Shown here: in pieces, positions 1 to 10,980 of the stretch | How the letters are laid out: every line of letters starts with the position of its first letter | Numbering within the stretch: position 1 is the first letter of the stretch | Assembly: GCA_023213395.1 (NCBI GenBank) | Contig: CM041465.1 | Coordinates: forward strand, 225,687,741 to 225,751,740 | Length of the DNA: 64,000 nucleotides | Direction of reading: 5' to 3' | DNA from: Cycas panzhihuaensis | Lineage: Eukaryota > Cycadophyta | The notes under the pieces: generated by a model | Databases searched by the model: none | Told to the model about the DNA's origin: nothing | What the model saw: only the letters and a program-made list of their open reading frames with translations | Position numbers and translations under genes: made by a program

Positions 1-760
1 CTGGAACCTTATTATCCAATTTTAACCAATCTTTTAGTTGAGTTGGCTTATAACCATATAATGCTTGATATGGGGTCATTTTAATGGATGAGTGGTACGA
101 AGAGTTATACCATGCTTCAGCTAAATGTAACCATTTGACCCATAAATGCTATTTATCTGTGACATAATTTCGTAAATAATTCTCTAAACCTTTATTAATC
201 GCTTGGCTTGTCCATCTGTTTGCAGATGATAACTGGTACCCATATTTAATCTTGTACCTACTTACCGAAACATTTCTTGCCAGAAATGGCTTAAAAATTT
301 AGGATCTCTATCACTAATAATGGTTTGCGGAAACCCATGTAACTTATAAATTTCTTTGATAAATACTTCAAATTAACGTTGAGCTTTGTAGTTAGATTGA
401 ATAGGTATAAAATGAGCAAACTTTGTTAAACAATCCACCATCACATAGATAGCATCTTTTCCTTCTGATTTGGGTAATCCTGTGATAAAATCCATGCTGA
501 TACTTTCCCATTTTTGTTGCGGAATAGGAAGAGGCTGGAGCAACCCAGGAGTAGCAATACGTTCGTATTTATTGACTTGACATACAGCATATTCAGCTAC
601 AAATTTCATTATATCTTTTTTCATTCCCTTCCAGAAAAATGACCTAATTAAATATGTTTTATAAAATCCTTCATGACCAAATGTAGTACTACATGTGCTT
701 CATTCAATATTTTATTACGGAAAGCTGAGTTTGGTCCTAAGAATATCCGTCCTTTGTACC
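1..760 (-). pseudogene. Integrase of gypsy element A (degenerate)
   Basis: Integrase inserts element cDNA into the host chromosome. The HHCC zinc-binding region is recognisable, but the first cysteine of the expected ECxxCQ is tyrosine (EYAVCQ). The first catalytic Asp is kept in MDFITGLP and the second in ISDRDP. The expected catalytic Glu in the DGQxE motif reads Lys (AAG codon, minus strand, 202-204). A stop near 373 separates the MDFITGLP segment from the ISDRDP segment. A frameshift near 190-205 moves the reading to the NKGLENYLR segment. The frame is still open toward position 1 (TPYQALYGYKP), which is the C-terminal part of the core. Confidence 0.88.
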
Positions 761-1440
761 ATAAGATATCATTTCTCCATTCGAATTTTTCTTCTTTTCC
801 TTGTTGAATTCTTTGAATGAGTTGTTGAATATCAGGATCTTTCACATATTCTGATTGTAATTCCATGATCCATACTGGTTCTATCATTGAGACAGCTTTT
901 AATTGAGATTCTGTATTCTCTTCATCCTTCCGTGACAAAGCATCAGCTACTATATTATTTTTTCCCTTTTTATATGTTATGTCAAAGTCAAAGGCCTGAA
1001 TTTTACTTATCCATTTTTGTTGTTTAGGAGATAATTCTTTTTGCTTTAATAAATATTGTAAACTGTTATGATCTGTCTTGACTATAAATTTGCTACCTAA
1101 TAGATACTGACGCCATTTAACTAAAGCATGTATAATGGCCAACATTTCTTTATCATAAGTGGACTTGAGAATTTCTTGGTTGTTTAGCTTCCTACTCTCA
1201 AATACAATGGGTTTACCTTCTTGCATTAATCTTGTACAATTCCCTGCTCCCTGATGCATCACATTCTATTATAAAAATTTTAGAAAAACCAGGTGTCGTA
1301 AGTGTCGGTAATTGGATCATTATTTGCTTGATTTGTTCGAAACATTTTGTTGCTTCTTCATTCCACTGAAAAGATTTTTTTTTTTTTAATAAATAAGTTA
1401 AAACAGAGGTTTTTTGTACATAATTTTTCACAAAGCGTCG
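761..1440 (-). pseudogene. RNase H region of gypsy element A
   Basis: RNase H removes the RNA strand of the RNA:DNA hybrid during reverse transcription. In order on the minus strand I see the RT thumb/connection (LRGFLGLTGYYRRFVKNYV), then IIECDASG, a frameshift near 1262, then MQEGKPIVFESRKLNNQEI, STYDKEML, KWRQYLLGSKFIVKTDH, and KKGKNNIVADALSRK at the end. Catalytic positions in ECDAS, in DKE, in TDH and in ADALSR all look kept. The domain is therefore almost complete, and only the frameshift breaks it. Confidence 0.9.
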
Positions 1441-2446
1441 ATAGTATCCAGTTAAACCCAGAAAACCTCGGAGTTTCGTAATAGTTTTGGGTATCGGCCA
1501 TTCTTAAATTGCCTTAACTTTTCCTGGGTCAGCTCTAATTCCTTCTTTTGATATAAGATGACCCAGATATTCTATTTCTTTCATTCCAAAATAACATTTT
1601 GATTTGTTAGCATAAAATCTTTGTTCCTTTAAGGCGTTTAGCACTTGGTCCAGATGATTCATATGTTCTCCCCATTGCTTACTGAATATTAATATGTCGT
1701 CGAAGAAGACTAAGATAAACTTCCTCAAGAAAGGTTTTAAAACTTGATTCATTATAGCTTGGAATGTGGCTGGCGCATTAGTTAAGCCAAAGGGCATTAC
1801 CTTGAACTCATAATAACCATGATGAGTACTAAAAGTTGTTTTGTATGTATCTTCCGGTTTAATGCGAATTTGATGATAGCCTGATTTTAGATCGATTTTA
1901 GAAAAATATTCTGCTCCATGTAACTCGTCTAGTAACTCATTGATTCTCGGTATAGGAAATTTATTTTTTATTGTAACCTTATTTAGTGCACGATAATCTA
2001 TGCACATACAGTATAATCTATTTTTTTTTCTTACCAAGATTACTGGTGCTGTAAATGGGCTTTTACTAGGAGTTATTGCTCTTATATCTAATAATTCTTG
2101 TACGATTTTTTTCAATCTCATTCTGATAATGATGTGGTTGTTTATAAGGCTGAATAACAATAGGATTAGTACCTGCTTCCAATTCAATTTGATATTCACA
2201 ACCCCTGTCTGGTGGTAATTCTGCTGGAAGATTTTGAAAAACTTCATTATGCTTCTGTATGACTTTTTGCAATTCAATTTCTTGGGTAGTTGGTTTAATT
2301 TCTACTTGGATCGAAAAAAGTTGAGCCATCATACCATGATGACCCTCCTTGATTAATTTTTCCATTTTTTTACAAGATATTAGTTGGTTATTTCCAAGTT
2401 TTTCTCCATGAAGGATGATAATTCTTCCATCTTTCTTATACCTCAT
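1441..2446 (-). pseudogene. Reverse transcriptase of gypsy element A
   Basis: The protease-RT linker and RT N-terminus (HNEVFQNLPAELPPDRGCEY) read in one frame, then shift near 2110 into the main RT frame. That frame carries APVILVRKK, CIDYRALNKVTIKNKFPIP, FSKIDLKSGYHQIRI, VMPFGLTNAPATFQAIMNQ and the catalytic box FFDDILIFSK, so both YxDD aspartates are present. A TAA interrupts the frame just before the WPIPKTITKLRGFLG segment, at about 1506. The length fits a normal gypsy RT. The catalytic core has lost no key residue that I can see. One frameshift and one stop inactivate it. Confidence 0.92.
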
Positions 2447-2455
2447 AAATAATTC

Positions 2456-2854
2456 TTAAAGATTCATTTCAAAAGTTCCCAAGGTTTGTAACCATTGACT
2501 CCCTAGAAGAATATCTACTCCCCCCACATCTAGCATATAAAAGTTTTCTTTAAGAATAACGTCACCAATAGTTATTTTAAGGTTCTCCATCATTCCTTGT
2601 CTAGATATAACTTGTCGCCCTCCAACACTTACTTGAAAAGGGGTTGTTCTGGAAGGAAATAATTTTAATTGTTGAGCTGATATTCTATTGATAAAATTGT
2701 GAGTACTTCCTGGATCGATTAAAATCGTGATAGCTTGATTTTTAACAAATCCTCTTAATTTAAGCGTGTCCGATCTTGTCAATCCACTCATTGCTGAGAA
2801 TGACATTTTTAATGTGTCCTCCTCCTGGTTACATTGATATCCCTGACTTCCCAT
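2456..2854 (-). pseudogene. Aspartic protease of gypsy element A
   Basis: This retroviral-type aspartic protease would cut the Gag-Pol polyprotein. The reading frame of 132 codons contains ILIDPGSTHNFI, where the usual active site is D-S/T-G; here it reads D-P-G. Downstream are VSVGGRQVISRQG and VDILLGSQWLQTLG, the conserved flap and C-terminal hydrophobic-G motifs of plant gypsy proteases. It follows directly from the gag zinc knuckle in a continuous frame, as expected for a single Gag-Pro-Pol polyprotein. A stop at 2456 separates it from the RT linker. Confidence 0.88.
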
Positions 2855-4024
2855 AGTTTCTTGGTCACATTCGATATCATCTTCTTCTTCAACTTCCTCA
2901 TCCTCTGCTACCGGAGATAATTCGATCGTGTATAATTGATTTTTCTGACATTTATGATTAGAAGTCCATTTTTCAGCACATCTAAAACAGAGCTTCTTTT
3001 TTCGTAGTTCTTCTTGCTCAGCTTTTGTTCTTTGAAGTAATGGTTTAACTGGCCGATTAACTCTATTAGGTACAAAACCAGATCGTATAGCAGGAGGAGG
3101 ATTAGGGCGAGCATACAGGGGAATATAAGGTCTCGTTCTTACCTTCTTTAATTCATTGATCTTTCCTTCCTAAATTTTGGCTAGTTGTATTGCCTTATTC
3201 GGATCCTGAGGTTCTTGAATTTTCACATCAGCTTGGATCTCAGTTATTAAACCATCTATATATAGCTAGATAAGCTGATTAATCAGAATATCATTTAACA
3301 CATAGCTTAATCTTGTAAATACTGCACTATAATCTTCCACCAAACCAATTTGTTTTAATCTTCGTAACTCATAATAATAATCACGATTGGAAACAGTTTC
3401 AAACCGTTCGATGAATAATCGTACAAACTCTTTCCATGTAGGTAATTAATCTCGAAAAGAAGTTCGTTCAAGACACTGCCACCATTCACACGCTATTCCA
3501 TCCATATGTAAGGTGGCTATCAAGACTTGCTCTACTAGATCAATCTCCATTAAACAAAAATAGTTTTCTATTTGTTGTATCCATACTCTCGGTTCATGCG
3601 ATTTTTGCTCCATACTAAAATGTTGTATAGTTATTTTTTCTAATTTTTTCTTTTTCTATGTTTGAATATTTTGTAAGCAGTTAAAGTAGGCTTGAAAACC
3701 CACTATCTTCTGTTCTTCAGGGGTTAAATTTCGGTACTCATTGAGATATTTTCTAATAGCCTCATTTTCCAAATTAATTGAAGATATATGAGGACTCAAC
3801 CGATTTCTTGTAGTTTGATGTCTAATATGTGATTGACGACTCATTGCTTCATCTTCTGAATCTAGCACAATCATATCTTCCTTTCTACTTGTCGCTATGA
3901 CTGTTAAATTATCCAAAATTTGATGTAGAGTATGATTTAAGAGAGCATTTGATGTCTGAATCGCATTGTGAACCGCTTGAGTGATTGGTTCAACAATTTC
4001 TTTTTGAACGGTGTTGTCTGCCAT
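2855..4024 (-). pseudogene. Gag of gypsy element A
   Basis: Gag forms the virus-like particle and binds element RNA. The ATG is at 4024. The N-terminal 122 codons are polar and helical (VQKEIVEPITQAVHNAI, NEYRNLTPEEQKIVGF). After a stop and frameshift the Retrotrans_gag core is readable: RVWIQQIENYF, ATLHMDGIACEWW, TWKEFVRLFIERF, LRRLKQIGLVEDY. In-frame stops occur in this core. Near 2950-3000 is a zinc knuckle, CFRCAEKWTSNHKC, with all four ligands present, followed by an acidic stretch (VAEDEEVEEEDD) leading into the protease. Confidence 0.85.
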
Positions 4025-4867
4025 ATCTTCAGTATTCCTTATTTTAATAATTATGTAAGTACAATTCCACTGCCTTTCTGTCGTGTTTGTTTGACTTCAG
4101 ACTGATATTCCCAACTTGCTTGATACTTAGGGTTTTATATTTCCTCCGTCTGACTAATATTTAAATGATATATCACCATCTTTGGGAAGGTTGCTGAATG
4201 CTGTAATTTAAAACCTGCATATGACAAAAATGACAGATACGTAAACTAATTCACTTGACTTAGAGGTTATATACGTTCTATATTTTTGATATGTAAAATG
4301 AGATATTAAAGATAATATCTTATATCAACTATAATATGTAATATGTATATATATTTATGTATATATTAAAGATATAGTTTAATTGATTATATAATACCTA
4401 TAATGTAATGATGTTAAATGATTATATAATACCTATAACAATGGTATATAATATATGAGTGCTACTTAATAAAATATAATGTTGATAAAACGTTTCTACT
4501 ATGAGATCATTTAAAAAGGTTGAAATTTTATAATTATGATAGAATATAATAATTTATATGATATAATTAACTTAGTATAATATGATATTAGATTTTTAAT
4601 AAATAAATGATATTATTAATATATGAATAATAACCTCAATATATATCTATTCTTAAATGTATTTTTTTTTTAAACTTAATATATATATGTATATTACTTA
4701 TAATATACCTACAATTTCGTGATATATCAAATAATTTATTAAAATACTAACTTATATGTACATATATTAATCTTGTAATATAATAAATTAAATATATTAA
4801 ATAATTTTAATAAACAACTATACTATACAATATTTAAATTAACTATATTTAACCAATTAATAGCGAT

Positions 4868-4981
4868 CTATCTAAACTACGTCTCGTATTGCGCTATAAA
4901 TTAAAATGTTCGATTTATAAGTCACTATCTAAACTACGCATCGTATTGCGCTATAAATTAAAACGTTCGATTTAGAAAATC
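4868..4981. repeat. 57-bp tandem duplication, two copies
   Basis: The motif starting CTATCTAAACTACG at 4868 recurs at 4925. Both copies share TCGTATTGCGCTATAAATT and end in GTTCGATTTA. The copies differ at only a few sites. They lie in the leader of element A. Confidence 0.85.
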
Positions 4982-5052
4982 AAATTCGTTTTCTCTAAAT
5001 TCTAGAAACTTCTAGAAGAAGTCAACCGGCTAGAAGAAAAATGAAAGAATAG

Positions 5053-5140
5053 AGTACGCAGAGCCTGAGACGCTTGCAGAGGAAACGTAAGAATGAAGTA
5101 CACAGAGTCCAAGACGCCTGCAGAGAAAACATAAGAGAAT
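5053..5140. repeat. 44-bp tandem duplication, two copies
   Basis: AGTACGCAGAGCCTGAGACG at 5053 and AGTACACAGAGTCCAAGACG at 5097 begin two diverged copies, each followed by a CTGCAGAG-like segment and an AAACRTAAG segment. This is a second, independent duplication in the same leader. Confidence 0.75.
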
Positions 5141-5632
5141 GGAGATGCGAGACACAAGAACACAGAAGAAGAACGGCTAAATAGCGAATGGCTAAACAAA
5201 GACGCAAGATGCAGTCCACATCACGGTGGATGTGCTATAGTCAAGTGGCACTTATTACCGATACGCCAGTACTAGAACGACATGAATGAGCCTGATATGA
5301 GACGGAAAATGTTAGTACTGCAATGAGACGCTAGTACGGCATTTTTTTCTTTTTGAAACAAGGTTAATTTAATAGAATAAGCAAGACGCCGAAGCAAAGA
5401 TAGGCGAAAAGACTTGGCAACTGTGATAAGTATTAAGTTTAGTAAATAAAACTGTAATGAAATTGAGTAACGAGACTAGGAAATCGAAAACGGCTACAAT
5501 AGCAACGAAAACTAAGACAAGAAGGAATCAAACCAATGAATAATGAGAAATCATAAACTAATGTATTTCAACGTGTCACGCTGGCGGCTAAATACAGATG
5601 AAATGTTGACTTGATACGAGGTGCCCAGGACT

Positions 5633-5644
5633 GCTCTGATACCA
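5633..5644 (-). promoter_or_regulatory. Primer-binding site of gypsy element A
   Basis: The plus strand reads GCTCTGATACCA, so the minus strand is TGGTATCAGAGC. This is a perfect 12-base complement to the 3' end of plant initiator tRNA-Met, the usual primer for reverse transcription. It lies just inside the 5' LTR and fixes the element's orientation. Confidence 0.93.
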
Positions 5645-5645
5645 C

Positions 5646-5875
5646 TTATTACAAAACTAGTTCGTAACTGAAGAATAATCGCCAAGTGTGTGAGAATACT
5701 GAGAACAGGTGTAATAAAAAACTAGATATATTTGATTGATAAAATATTGGATGATCTTATTACATTTGGGTCCTGATTTTATATTCATATCAGACCCTCT
5801 TTCACGGAAGGATGTGCTAGTTTAATAGCACCCTTTTAATTAATTAATCATGTGTGTTTAAAGAGGTTTATAACA
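5646..5875 (-). repeat. 5' LTR of gypsy element A
   Basis: On the minus strand the LTR begins TGTTATA at 5875 and ends TGTAATA next to the PBS, giving imperfect short inverted ends. An AATATAAAA motif on the minus strand near 5777-5785 is a plausible TATA box. The partner LTR is outside the window, so the boundaries come from the PBS and the terminal TG motif only. Confidence 0.65.
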
Positions 5876-6109
5876 TAAAGACTAATATATTAATCTAAGG
5901 TTGGCAACCTTTACTGTCCAACTGACCATGTAATCTCTTTTGTTAATAAATAATGACATTGCTATTCATATTTGTATTCTCTTGCCTCTAATATTCTCTC
6001 TCCTTTTATGAATGTAGTATTATTGATGTCTTGTTGATGTAACTATGGTGATTTTTATTTGATTGATTGAGTGGTCTTCTCTAAAATAACACATTGGTGA
6101 ACTAAGGCC

Positions 6110-6500
6110 ACAAGGGCCCATTTGACTATAAGTAACATAGATTTGATAGTATTTCACTCTCAAATCATTTTTTATGAAGAACTTAGCTCCATGTAGTTCA
6201 TCTAAGAGATCTTCAATGTGGGTAATTATGAACTAGTTTTTTTATGGTCGCTTTATTTAAGGTTTTGTCATCTATGCACATTTTATAAGACCTATCTAAT
6301 TTTGGTATTAGGATGAATGGAGCTACAAAAGGACTTTCGCTTGGCATAATCACTACTTACTCTAATAGTTCATGAACCAATGTTTTATTATCACCCTCTA
6401 ATGGTAAAGATGGTGATATAGTTGTAGGTTAATAGGGGTTGTCCCTAGTCCTAACTTACTGGCATGCTCCTTTCCTCTTTCTAGGAGATCTTTTAGGAGC
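6110..6500 (-). pseudogene. Reverse transcriptase fragment of an old gypsy element (B)
   Basis: On the minus strand the pieces PSESPFVAPFILIPK, KMCIDDKTLNKATIKK, IEDLLDELHGAKFF and LRVKYYQI can be read. They correspond to the gypsy RT N-terminal blocks SPFASPVVLVKKK, DYRALNKITIKN, DLLDELxGAxxFSKID and LxSGYHQI. Frame changes and stops are frequent. No YxDD box is visible below 6110, so the RT is truncated or decayed beyond recognition. Divergence from element A shows this is a separate, older insertion. Confidence 0.8.
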
Positions 6501-6839
6501 TCTTGAAAGAGTCTAGGAAATTCTTATAATAATGTCTTTATATTAGGATGGATTTTTGTTTCCTCGTGTACTGAGACAATATAATAATTAATGGCCATTC
6601 TTGATATTCCTCCCTTTAATATTTTCTCCATCCAATGAGATGGAATTTATTAGTTAGGAGGCATGGGCAGTGCCTATAACATGTATTTCTTGCCTTTTTA
6701 CTAGAGCTTTATAAATAGCTTGTTATAATTCACCACAATTGAACTTAGTATCCTTAACCATTATACTCTTAAGATAACATGACCTCCTCTAAGAAACATT
6801 GCGAACATTAAAGATTATAGTGTATAATAATACATCATT

Positions 6840-7070
6840 AAGTTCACCTTTAGGTATATTCCACCACATAGAATGGTCTTTCCACTAGCTATGGATACTT
6901 AAAATTGTTTAAGTAGTCTAACTCCAAGTCCTACTTACATAACTATTGGTTGGTTAATAAAATTGTATATGCATCCTCCATCAATTAGGACTGTCACCTT
7001 TGTATTTTTAATCATTCCTTTAAGGCAAAATGATTGAGGGAGGATAAGCATTTTCATGATAACTTACAAA
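6840..7070 (-). pseudogene. Protease fragment of old gypsy element B
   Basis: The minus strand gives GMIKNTKVTVLIDGGCIYNF and then VGLGVRLLKQF and SIASGKTILCGG. This matches the plant gypsy protease pattern around the active site (LIDSGSTHNF), with the active-site triad reading D-G-G here. It lies between the RT and gag traces in the correct order. Confidence 0.72.
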
Positions 7071-7229
7071 AAATTTCCACTCCCAAGATATCTTATTCTT
7101 TTTCTAAAGTCAATTCTTTTACAATCTACTCTTCATATAGGGTTTTGTTCTTAATTTTTTCTTTTGTTATAAGTTGATCATTCTCTATTATATATAACTT
7201 TTTGGGTAAATTAGTTATAAAGAATAAAT

Positions 7230-7490
7230 GGCCCTTACTTCATTTTTTACCATATTTGAAACAAGTTCCTTGCTTAAGATGCTTAGGTTTAGATGTTTTT
7301 CCTATCATCCCTCTAAGGTTGTAATGACTTGGGATCAGTTTTAACCTTTACTCTTACATTTTGAGCCTAAATCATTGCTTGTCTAAAGTTTGTAATCGTT
7401 AGAGATTTTAACCAAAATTTAATGTTCTCCTTTAAGCCTAAAAAATAGGTTTCTAAAAGGAGTTTTTAATCATTTTTTAAAATTTTTCTT
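7230..7490 (-). pseudogene. Gag C-terminal fragment of old gypsy element B
   Basis: The minus strand reads LLLETYFLGLKENIKFWLK, a good match to the conserved end of Retrotrans_gag (xxYFxxGLKxxI), then FRQAMIxAQNVRVKVKTDPK. A decayed zinc knuckle, GTCFKYGKK, follows near 7250-7270 with Tyr in place of the second Cys. The gag N-terminal half is not directly upstream. The nearest gag N-terminal trace is at 10590-10980, which suggests an insertion in between. Confidence 0.7.
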
Positions 7491-7499
7491 AACAAATAA

Positions 7500-9590
7500 G
7501 CCCCCATAAAATAGGGTTGACCATTTGGCATAAGATGCCATGGGATGAAGCATACTATTTTGCCAAAATTGCCTAGAACTTACATCTACCCTTACTTGCT
7601 TCACATACAACTACAACAAGTAGCTCCAAACCCTCTGAAAAGCTTAAAGTTGACAAGTGTACAATATGACTAGAAGAACTTATACTCTTTCTCGCATTTC
7701 CATCTTAAATTCTGGCAAGAAAGATAATGCGTTGCCCTAGTGCCACCATAAACTCCATGAAATATCACAACTACAATAAAAAAAATTGCATATTAGGCCA
7801 TTGTTGTTATAAATGCCTTGAAAGTCATTCCACCGTAAATACTGTGAATGGTAAAAACTGCATGCTAGACCACCTCCACCAAGAATGCATCAAGCTCCTT
7901 TCCACCACAACTACCACAATTATTGAGACCACACTAGGTCTCTAAAAACTACATGTCTAATATTTACCATAAGAATTGCCAAGATAGTGATGTCACATAC
8001 CTTATGCTCATAACTTATTAACTACTTTAAATGTGTTAATCATCAATATAAGCTTGTCTGTTGCAATAATTCCTTACCCTCCTTATGCTTACTCAATCCT
8101 CATAGGCTCATATATAACTATACATTAATCTTTTTATACCAAAGTACATGAAAACTATTTACATCTTCACTCCTTAATCCAATTTAATTTTTATTTCTCT
8201 TCTAATGTAAATAAACTATCCCCTCCTATTTTCCACCAAAATCATCTTCTAAGTGAACACTAGTAGATATATCTTGTTTGCTAAAAGCATCCCTGATACT
8301 AACACACCTACCTTTTTAGGAAACAACTGAGTGGCACAACATAAAAACTCCAATATAAGTATTCTAATGTCATTACTCAAAGGGACTTAATATGCCAAAT
8401 CATAGTCAACGTTAAGAAAATCCCCATGCATATTTAGTATGTCAATCAAACCTCTATTGATCATAGCAAACCACCACCACTTTTGCCAATCAAAAACTTA
8501 TGATGATCAATTGATTAACCAATCAACACAACCACTACCTTGAATTTTGATAGCAATCTATATAGATGGTAGATGACCCACTCACAGTAAAGACTGTAAA
8601 ACCACTTATCACATCCCTTTGAATATATCCATGAGAATAGATGTCAATCTTGTCGATATAAAGTCATCCCAAACTGTGCCCAAAAAATATGTTATCACTT
8701 TATATATCATGAAGCCACCATGGTAATGAGCCAATCTACTCCTCTATTTGTCATGAAACCACCATAGAGATGAGTCAAACTACCCATGGGATCAATGATC
8801 ATCACCAATAATCCCTCCATGCTATAAAAAAAGAATAGGTTGTTGTCATTCTATTAATCACTAGACCATGGAAATTGGTCAATCCACAGACCATGGAAAT
8901 AGGTTGATCCACCCCATGACAAAAAATTACAACACAACATCATCTACTCCTATAGAACAAAAGATCTTTAGTTACACATCGAGCATCACCATAAGGCTGA
9001 CTAACGAGTAACCCAAACCTTAAATACCAATTTGTAACCATTAGAACCAAATAATTGATCTAATGATTTCATAGCTATGCAAGCATAAAAGCATCAATAA
9101 TCCATAGACCAGAAAATCCCAATTAGGTAAACACTAGGTACAAGTAATAACACCATTCAAAACAATAAATATATGGTTATAGTCCATCCTAAGCCTGTTC
9201 ACCAAAGTTAATTAGTTCCATAAGTGGGAAGTAGAGCAGACATAAAACTTACTAAGATCCACAATGAGTAAAAAAGCTAAAGATAACTGACCATAAACAA
9301 AACCACCAACCTCAAAGATGCCTTTAGTCAGGCTAATCCTAACATCAATACAAATTATTAATCACTAAATCTTGCACTACAACTTACCAAAAACCTCCAT
9401 AATCATGGAGCAAGAAAACTAAAGCTAATCTACAAACCACTAGATAAAAAATCTCCTTAAATTACTAAGCACCAACACTCCAAATAACAATTAAGCTATC
9501 TCCTAAATTAACCAATCAAACTTAATTCACAGAGGCTACCCCACCCAACTCAAGCCTACTTCAAGGAAACATGAATCTCCAATGATCTCA
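7500..9590. other. AT-rich stretch without recognised genes
   Basis: No frame shows a known domain. Short diverged near-repeats occur around 8700-8920 (CATGAAGCCACCAT/CATGAAACCACCAT and two GACCATGGAAAT units). A weak PBS-like motif on the minus strand (complement of CCTTAAATACCA, 9018-9029, 8 of 12 matches) could mark another ancient LTR element, but nothing else supports it. The stretch probably belongs to sequence inserted into gypsy B, together with the LINE remnant next to it. Confidence 0.5.
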
Positions 9591-10300
9591 ACCTTACCTA
9601 TCATAAGAGTTTCCCCCTAATTAGCCAAACCATTTACACAGTTGTTATATCAACATGAAATGTGTTGGAAAGCAATGCTATGAAACCTTTATGTTATACC
9701 CATGACTTCATAAAAGAGACACTTCATACGAATGTTACTTGAAACTTTGTTATTTATCACAACCTCAATCATTAACTTAGAATCTCCTAAAACTTTCAAT
9801 CATATGATTTTGACTTTTAATGCTATCACTAATCCTCTTATTAAGGCCAAGAATCCTACTTTGTTATTTCAGCTAGCCCCTAGCCCCTTGAGATACTCTA
9901 CAAGCACCCTCCTATAAGGGTCTCTAATAATACCCCGTACTCCAACTCGACCCATATTGTGTTTTGAAGCACCCTTAAAGAAAAGATAGTACTGATTTTT
10001 TCCCTAACCTAGCTTATACCCAACCTTGTGGTCACTAGGCACAACATTCTCAACACCAATATGCAACTTGACTAACAACTTACCTTCTTTATTAGAAAGG
10101 AGCTTATTGACTTAGGAAACTAAGTTCTAGGTTTCGACAAAATGCCTTAACAACCTAATTATGTAGAACTAATATGTAAGTGTTGATTGTAATTTCCCTT
10201 GAAAAATAGCTCCATTCCAAGAAAACCAAATATACCAGTAAACCATGCAATGTATAAGAATCCAGATATGTTGGACGACTAATTTGCCATTATGTACCCA
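9590..10300 (-). pseudogene. RNase H end of a plant LINE (non-LTR retrotransposon)
   Basis: A single minus-strand frame from 9979 to about 9620 reads FKGASKHNMGRVGVRGIIRD, NNKVGFLALIRGLVIALKVK, LKVLGDSKLMIEVVINNKVS and IAFQHIS, then YNNCVNGLAN. This is the RVT_3-type RNase H found at the C-terminus of plant LINEs. Of four expected catalytic acids, only the Asp in GDSKL remains. The first Asp reads Lys (FKGAS), the Glu reads Gly (NNKVGF) and the last Asp reads Asn (VNGLAN). Several TGA and TAA stops interrupt it. Upstream at 10190-10290, VYWYIWFSWNGAIFQGNY resembles the tail of the RT zinc-binding region. No RT core was found. Confidence 0.82.
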
Positions 10301-10589
10301 TATTATATCAAGGTGCACTAAGCTCTAATTATCATCCATCTGAGGAGATGGGCAATTTAGAAGCCTCTATATCTTATTAATTTTTACTAGTAATATACTT
10401 TGTAAGTTTTAAAGTTCTTTAGAATAATGCTACATTGATCTCGTTTGTTATAACTTATGAAGTTATAAGTAAAAGTTGCAATCCCATGTATCCCCATATT
10501 ATTCATAGATCACAAATTTAAAAAAGAGCCAATTAAAATTATTTGTATTTTTATTGTTATTCTACCATCATATAAACTAATGTAGCACT

Positions 10590-10980
10590 CTATTACTTAG
10601 GCGTAGGGATACATTCAAGATTTTATCCCTATTAGAATAAGGATGAATGTTAAAATATGTTTGCATCTTCGCCAACCATGACCACATATCCTAGTTCTTG
10701 TCTAGATCAAAAAATTCTAAGTGGACCTTTATATTTTTAAGTATTAAATCTTCTAGCCCTTTGGATTCCTTTGGTGGGAATTCTTCTTTAATAAATTGAT
10801 ATTTTCCTAGCGTGCCTTTCTCCTTTTTAAGGTATAGGGCTTTATCCATGTCATCTACTAAATGAAACATGTCCTTAATGAGTTTATTTATTATGTTTTG
10901 TAGCAATTACATTGAATCCTATAGTCATATTCCTACATATGCAAACTATTATAGCTCCTTGACTTATTTGGTAAATTCTT
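10590..10980 (-). pseudogene. Gag N-terminal fragment of an old gypsy element
   Basis: The minus strand gives VHLEFFDLDKN, then after a stop DMWSWLAKMQTYFNIHPYSN and RDKIL. This is the start of the Retrotrans_gag core (LxFPxFDGxDxxxWLxxxExYF). The preceding 50 or so residues are charged and helical. It fits as the N-terminal half of the gag whose C-terminal half is at 7230-7490, with the 7.5-10.6 kb stretch inserted between. That pairing is an inference. Confidence 0.72.

Larger units (their letters stand above)
4025..5632 (-). other. Long AT-rich leader of gypsy element A
   Basis: About 1.6 kb separates the PBS from the gag ATG, which is long for a gypsy leader. The half next to gag (about 4240-4860) is extremely AT-rich and looks like decayed or inserted filler. 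The half near the PBS has a more balanced composition and holds two short tandem duplications. Two overlapping open frames of 65 codons at 5002-5219 match nothing I know and sit in the repeated stretch, so I do not call them genes. Confidence 0.6.
1..5875 (-). mobile_element. Ty3/gypsy LTR retrotransposon A (5' part, cut by window edge)
   Basis: Reading on the minus strand, the order is 5' LTR, PBS, long leader, gag, protease, RT, RNase H and integrase, which is the Ty3/gypsy order. The integrase is still running at position 1, so the 3' end and 3' LTR lie outside the window. The gag zinc knuckle (spacing C-x2-C-x7-H-x2-C) and the pol motifs resemble plant chromoviruses, but the chromodomain position is not in view, so the lineage is inferred. 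Frameshifts and stops in every domain show it is not autonomous. Confidence 0.92.

Noticed and set aside
2000-2218. 72-codon plus-strand frame
   Set aside because: It is antisense to the gypsy A reverse transcriptase.
5002-5219. Two overlapping 65-codon minus-strand frames in the leader of gypsy A
   Set aside because: Both overlap the 44-bp tandem duplication and show repeated Ser/Leu/Cys composition without a domain. They are more likely leader sequence.
7727-7945. 72-codon plus-strand frame with several Cys and His residues
   Set aside because: The Cys/His pattern comes from imperfect internal repeats and does not fit a zinc-finger spacing. There is no homolog that I recognise.
9018-9029. 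PBS-like motif on the minus strand (complement of CCTTAAATACCA)
   Set aside because: Only 8 of 12 bases match, and no LTR ends or adjacent gag support it, so it is not listed as a feature of its own.
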